From Amulumruptor sp947039275 (lineage in GTDB: Bacteria; Bacteroidota; Bacteroidia; Bacteroidales; Muribaculaceae): 64,000 bases of DNA. The stretch is taken from positions 18,829-82,828 of the forward strand of contig CAMQYL010000011.1 in assembly GCA_947039275.1 (NCBI GenBank), given 5' to 3'. The notes under the pieces are model-generated. The model was not told the DNA's origin, ran no database searches, and saw only the letters and a list, made by a program, of their open reading frames with translations. The position numbers were made by a program, and so were the translations under genes. Positions 61,165 through 64,000 of the stretch are shown here, piece after piece; position 1 is the first letter of the stretch, and every line of letters begins with the position of its first letter.

Positions 61165-62721
61165 TTATTCGTCGAGATTGACGGCGTATGCTGTGCGTTT
61201 GCCGGTCGGATAGATGCCTGATATGAAGAGCACCTTGTTGTCGCTCTGCATGGCTGCCTTGTAGAGGCGTTCTATATCCTTGCCTGAGGTTACTGGCTGC
61301 TGGTTGACGGCTGTGATGATGTAGCCTGTCTTGATGCCGGCGTTCTTGAAGAGACCGTCAGAGAGTTTGGTTACCTCTACGCCGCTGGATATGCGGAGTT
61401 CTTTGAGGGTTTCTTCCTTGACTTCGCCGAATGTGCATCCGAGTTCGCTGCTGTCACCTGCACGTGTGATAGAGGTTGAGCCACTGCGGTTAAGGAGTTT
61501 GACTTTGGTTGTCTCCTTCTTGTTGTTTCGATAGTAATCGATAGTAATCTCGTCGCCGGGGCTGTAGCGGTTGATCTGTCCGCGAAGCTGGGCATCAGTG
61601 GTGGTCTGCACGCCGTTGATGGCTGTGATCACGTCACCGGGCTTGATGCCTCCGTCCTCGGCGGCAGAGTTAGGTTGCACTTCTACTACGTAGATGCCCG
61701 AGTTGACGGCTGTAATGTCCTTTTCCTTGGCGAGCTTGGCTGTCAGGGGTTGGAATGTCACACCGATAAATGCTCGTTGCACAGCTCCGTATTGCTTGAT
61801 GTCGCCGATTATTTTGTTGACGAGCGAAGCTGGGATGGCAAACGAGTGTCCGGCATAATTACCGGTCTGGGAGTAGATGGCAGTGTTGATGCCGACCAAT
61901 TCGCCATTGAGATTGACGAGCGCACCGCCGGAGTTGCCCGGATTGACGGCGGCATCGGTCTGGATGTATGACTCTACGCCCATTGACGGAGCGTGTGTCG
62001 CATCGGAGATGCTACGCGCCTTCGCGCTGACGATACCTGCGGTCACAGTTGATGTCAGTCCGAAGGGGTTTCCGACTGCAAGTACCCATTCGCCTACTTT
62101 GAGCGCGTCGCTGTCACCCATGGGTATCACGGGGAGTTCGTTGGCGCTGATTTTGATGAGGGCAAGATCGGTCATGTCATCTGTGCCGATGACGCGGGCA
62201 TTGAATGTGCGGTTGTCATTGAGGGTGACTTCCAGTCGGTCGGCACCGTCGATGACGTGATTGTTGGTCACAATGTATCCGTCAGGTGTCACTATCACGC
62301 CTGATCCGAGTCCGAGCTGCTGCTGGGCTTCCTCTCCGTCTTTGTCCTGTTCCTGAGGCTGCTGACGGGGCTGCTGGCGGCGTGGCGAACCGAAGAAGAA
62401 TTCAAAGAAAGGATCGTTGAACATGTCAGGCTGCTGGCCGTAATATCTGTTGCGCTGGCGTCGCGGAGTGACATAGCTCTTTATGCTGACCACACCGTTG
62501 ATGGTGCTTTCGGCTGCTTGTGTGAAGTCCGTGGGCACTCCGCCGCGTGATGACACGGGGACGATGCCGCGACCTGGAGACGCTACAGAAACATCAGCCT
62601 GAAATGATGCCGCCGCTGACTGCGAGTCATAGACGGTGGCTTTCATTGCGACCATAGTACCTGCGGAAGCGATTACTGCCACAGCGGCGGCAGTCAGAAG
62701 GTTTTTGTGGTTTTGCTTCAT
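61165..62721 (-). CDS. Do/HtrA-family periplasmic serine protease
   Basis: A DegP/HtrA-type quality-control protease of 518 residues. The signal or anchor segment (residues 8-27) is followed by a Gln/Arg/Pro-rich linker (residues 86-130, with RRQQPRQQPQEQ). The trypsin-like domain has the triad His155 (VTNNHVIDGA), Asp185 (DDMTDLALIK) and Ser264 (NPGNSGGALVN). Two PDZ domains follow (RAFIGVTFQPLTAKLAKEK and the GVEVTKLSDGLFKNAGIKTG region). It degrades or refolds misfolded envelope proteins. A minus-strand TAATTTTG at 62809-62802 is a candidate -7 box. Confidence 0.94.
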   Translation of the reverse strand: MKQNHKNLLTAAAVAVIASAGTMVAMKATVYDSQSAAASFQADVSVASPGRGIVPVSSRGGVPTDFTQAAESTINGVVSIKSYVTPRRQRNRYYGQQPDMFNDPFFEFFFGSPRRQQPRQQPQEQDKDGEEAQQQLGLGSGVIVTPDGYIVTNNHVIDGADRLEVTLNDNRTFNARVIGTDDMTDLALIKISANELPVIPMGDSDALKVGEWVLAVGNPFGLTSTVTAGIVSAKARSISDATHAPSMGVESYIQTDAAVNPGNSGGALVNLNGELVGINTAIYSQTGNYAGHSFAIPASLVNKIIGDIKQYGAVQRAFIGVTFQPLTAKLAKEKDITAVNSGIYVVEVQPNSAAEDGGIKPGDVITAINGVQTTTDAQLRGQINRYSPGDEITIDYYRNNKKETTKVKLLNRSGSTSITRAGDSSELGCTFGEVKEETLKELRISSGVEVTKLSDGLFKNAGIKTGYIITAVNQQPVTSGKDIERLYKAAMQSDNKVLFISGIYPTGKRTAYAVNLDE

Positions 62722-62801
62722 AGCTCCTTTTGTGTGTGAATAGATGATGAACTTATGTTTCGTTATTGTTGTGAAATATGATTGTCGTTGTGGTGATGCG
62801 C

Positions 62802-62809
62802 CAAAATTA
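62802..62809 (-). promoter_or_regulatory. Candidate -7 box of the HtrA-type gene
   Basis: TAATTTTG on the minus strand, 81 bases before the ATG, fits TAnnTTTG. No -33 TTG is found at the right distance, which would be consistent with an activated or alternative-sigma promoter. Confidence 0.35.
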
Positions 62810-62928
62810 CTATAAAAAGCAGTAGATTATTCTGCCGTATCATTTAATAAACCTTGATATTAGATTTATTTAAGAATCAGATGTTTAAAATAAAAGAAAA
62901 TTAGCCTAACGTAATGAAATTTTAAGGT

Positions 62929-62936
62929 TATCTTTG
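62929..62936 (+). promoter_or_regulatory. Candidate -7 box of the NlpC/P60 gene
   Basis: TATCTTTG fits TAnnTTTG and lies 25 bases before the chosen ATG at 62961. There is no clear -33 TTG. It argues against the in-frame TTG at 62934 as a translation start. Confidence 0.45.
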
Positions 62937-62960
62937 TCATCTGCTTACAATATTCATACC

Positions 62961-63908
62961 ATGCACTCTCACATAATCCCCTCCATATCCATATCTCTCA
63001 GGTCATGTGTCAGGATTTTGGCATTGACTGTAGCTGTATGCACCGGTCTGTCATTAGGTTCATGCGGCAGCTCGAAGTCGGCATCAAAGACCGCTACACA
63101 CCGACCGTCTAAGCCTGCCAGTGTCAAGGACATCGATATCGCCTCGATGACCAAAGCTGAGAAGTCGCTTGTCAATGAAGCTACGGCATGGCTCGGCACA
63201 CCTTATAAGTATGGCGGAAACACACGTAAAGGTGTCGATTGCTCCGGCTTTGTCTATCATGTGTTTCGTAACTCGCTTGACATCACTCTGCCGCGTAATT
63301 CAGGCAAGCAGCATGACTATTGCCGCAAGATTTCAAAAAAAGACCTGTCAACCGGCGACTTGGTGTTTTTTGCTACGACTAAAGGGAGTAAGAAGGTGTC
63401 GCATGTGGGTCTGTATGTCGGTGACGGCAAGATGATCCACGCCTCCACTTCGCGCGGAGTTGTGTGTCAGAATCTCAGTGATGACTACTATACGCGCACA
63501 TTCGTCGGGGCAGGGCGCATCGACAGCTTCGCATCAATCAACAAAACCAAAAAATCCAAACCATCCAAGTCTGAAAAACCGAAGGAGAAACCGCAGCAAT
63601 CCAAGCCCACCCAGCCTAAACCGATAGAAACCACGCCGACGCCAGTCCCTACAGTGCATATAGATGAGATAGACCGGGTGCTCCAGCAAGAACCTACTCC
63701 AGAAGTCGTACCAGCGCCAGCTCCTGCCCAACCGCAGCCTGAGGTGGAGATACCCAAGCCCGTATCCGAGCCAGTAACTGAACCCGCTCCAGAGCCATTG
63801 AATCCGGTAAAAATTGCCGCCCCCGACCCTAAACCGCAGCAGCCCACAGCCACTGATGAAGAAGACGCTCGCCGCTCTGTGCTGAGCAACCTCCCCGATC
63901 TCCAGTAA
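62961..63908 (+). CDS. NlpC/P60 (C40) endopeptidase lipoprotein
   Basis: A 315-residue lipoprotein that probably cuts peptide stems of peptidoglycan. The leader ends in the lipobox SLGSC (Cys35). The C40 domain (about 66-185) has the catalytic Cys94 in KGVDCSGFVYHVF and His148 in KVSHVGLYVGDGKMIHAS. After it comes a long Lys/Pro/Glu/Thr-rich tail (residues about 195-305) ending DARRSVLSNLPDL, likely a wall-spanning spacer. I use the ATG at 62961 because the upstream TTG lies in the promoter. Confidence 0.9.
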   Translation: MHSHIIPSISISLRSCVRILALTVAVCTGLSLGSCGSSKSASKTATHRPSKPASVKDIDIASMTKAEKSLVNEATAWLGTPYKYGGNTRKGVDCSGFVYHVFRNSLDITLPRNSGKQHDYCRKISKKDLSTGDLVFFATTKGSKKVSHVGLYVGDGKMIHASTSRGVVCQNLSDDYYTRTFVGAGRIDSFASINKTKKSKPSKSEKPKEKPQQSKPTQPKPIETTPTPVPTVHIDEIDRVLQQEPTPEVVPAPAPAQPQPEVEIPKPVSEPVTEPAPEPLNPVKIAAPDPKPQQPTATDEEDARRSVLSNLPDLQ

Positions 63909-63931
63909 CATTGAAACCGGCTATCACTTGT

Positions 63932-63955
63932 GTAGGGACATGCCACGGCACTAAC
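63932..63955. repeat. Dispersed palindromic repeat, partial copy
   Basis: GTAGGGACATGCCACGGCA followed by CTAAC matches the outer arm of zone C (GGCAC...CTAAC). The right half of the palindrome is missing or altered. Confidence 0.7.
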
Positions 63956-63963
63956 CTTTACCC

Positions 63964-63995
63964 ACAAATGGGAGCCATCTATGGCTTCCATTTGT
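63964..63995 (+). terminator. Hairpin after the NlpC/P60 gene
   Basis: ACAAATGGGAGCCAT (63964-63978) pairs with ATGGCTTCCATTTGT (63981-63995), with one G-U pair, and TTATAT follows to the window edge. It is a likely terminator about 55 bases after the stop, or part of another hairpin zone. Confidence 0.6.
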
Positions 63996-64000
63996 TATAT

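Overview
The window looks like a chromosomal segment of a gut-type member of the Bacteroidales (phylum Bacteroidota), plausibly Muribaculaceae-like. The evidence is promoters of the TTG-N20-TAnnTTTG type, type IX secretion genes (sprA, porV), a PorT-like barrel, the trp order BEGDCFA, a fused BioG-BioC, DUF3098, a TIGR02757 protein and many lipoproteins. The family-level placement is inference. There is no rRNA, CRISPR array, prophage or complete insertion sequence.

Layout. 1-7.7 kb: a complete trp operon on the minus strand (trpB-E-G-D-C-F-A) whose last gene abuts a truncated MFS exporter gene. It is preceded by a promoter, an unannotated leader peptide with tandem Trp codons, and a terminator hairpin with a matching antiterminator. 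7.7-12.6 kb: class A PBP, LysM/periplasmic-binding protein and beta-barrel operon. 12.9-14.7 kb: a secreted protein, possibly a T9SS cargo. 14.8-19.6 kb: hflX, a small protein, two identical tRNA-Glu genes flanking rpsT, a TIGR02757 gene, and an rsmG/MBL-hydrolase pair. 19.8-22.5 kb: a lipoprotein with a long structured upstream RNA, a HEPN-MNT toxin-antitoxin pair and a CvfB-like protein. 22.9-35.1 kb: a minus-strand run ruvA-sprA-bioF-bioGC-bioD-gluQ. 35.2-40.3 kb: TPR and PstS-like genes, rarA and a second HEPN-MNT pair. 40.5-47.5 kb: ribE, secG and the envelope/tRNA-modification run ftsX-DUF3098-uppP-truB-queA-yigZ-lptE-TPR-secG. 47.9-56.9 kb: ftsY-rimO-menF followed by two SGNH hydrolases, an MBOAT acyltransferase and a carboxypeptidase-regulatory-like protein. 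57.1-63.9 kb: an Fe-S membrane protein, ispF, porV, metF, an HtrA protease and an NlpC/P60 lipoprotein.

Most genes are housekeeping or envelope genes. The unusual content is in the spaces between them. There is a complete leader-peptide attenuator for trp. There are three large intergenic zones (about 18.0-18.3, 22.5-22.9 and 47.6-47.8 kb) built as mirror-symmetric sets of hairpins. A dispersed palindromic repeat (GTAGGGACATGCC and its mirror) occurs about eight times, once supplying the stop codon of gluQ. A candidate structured RNA of about 270 nt lies upstream of a lipoprotein.

Positions and motifs were read by eye from the sequence. Family assignments rest on recognised motifs and synteny, not on database searches.
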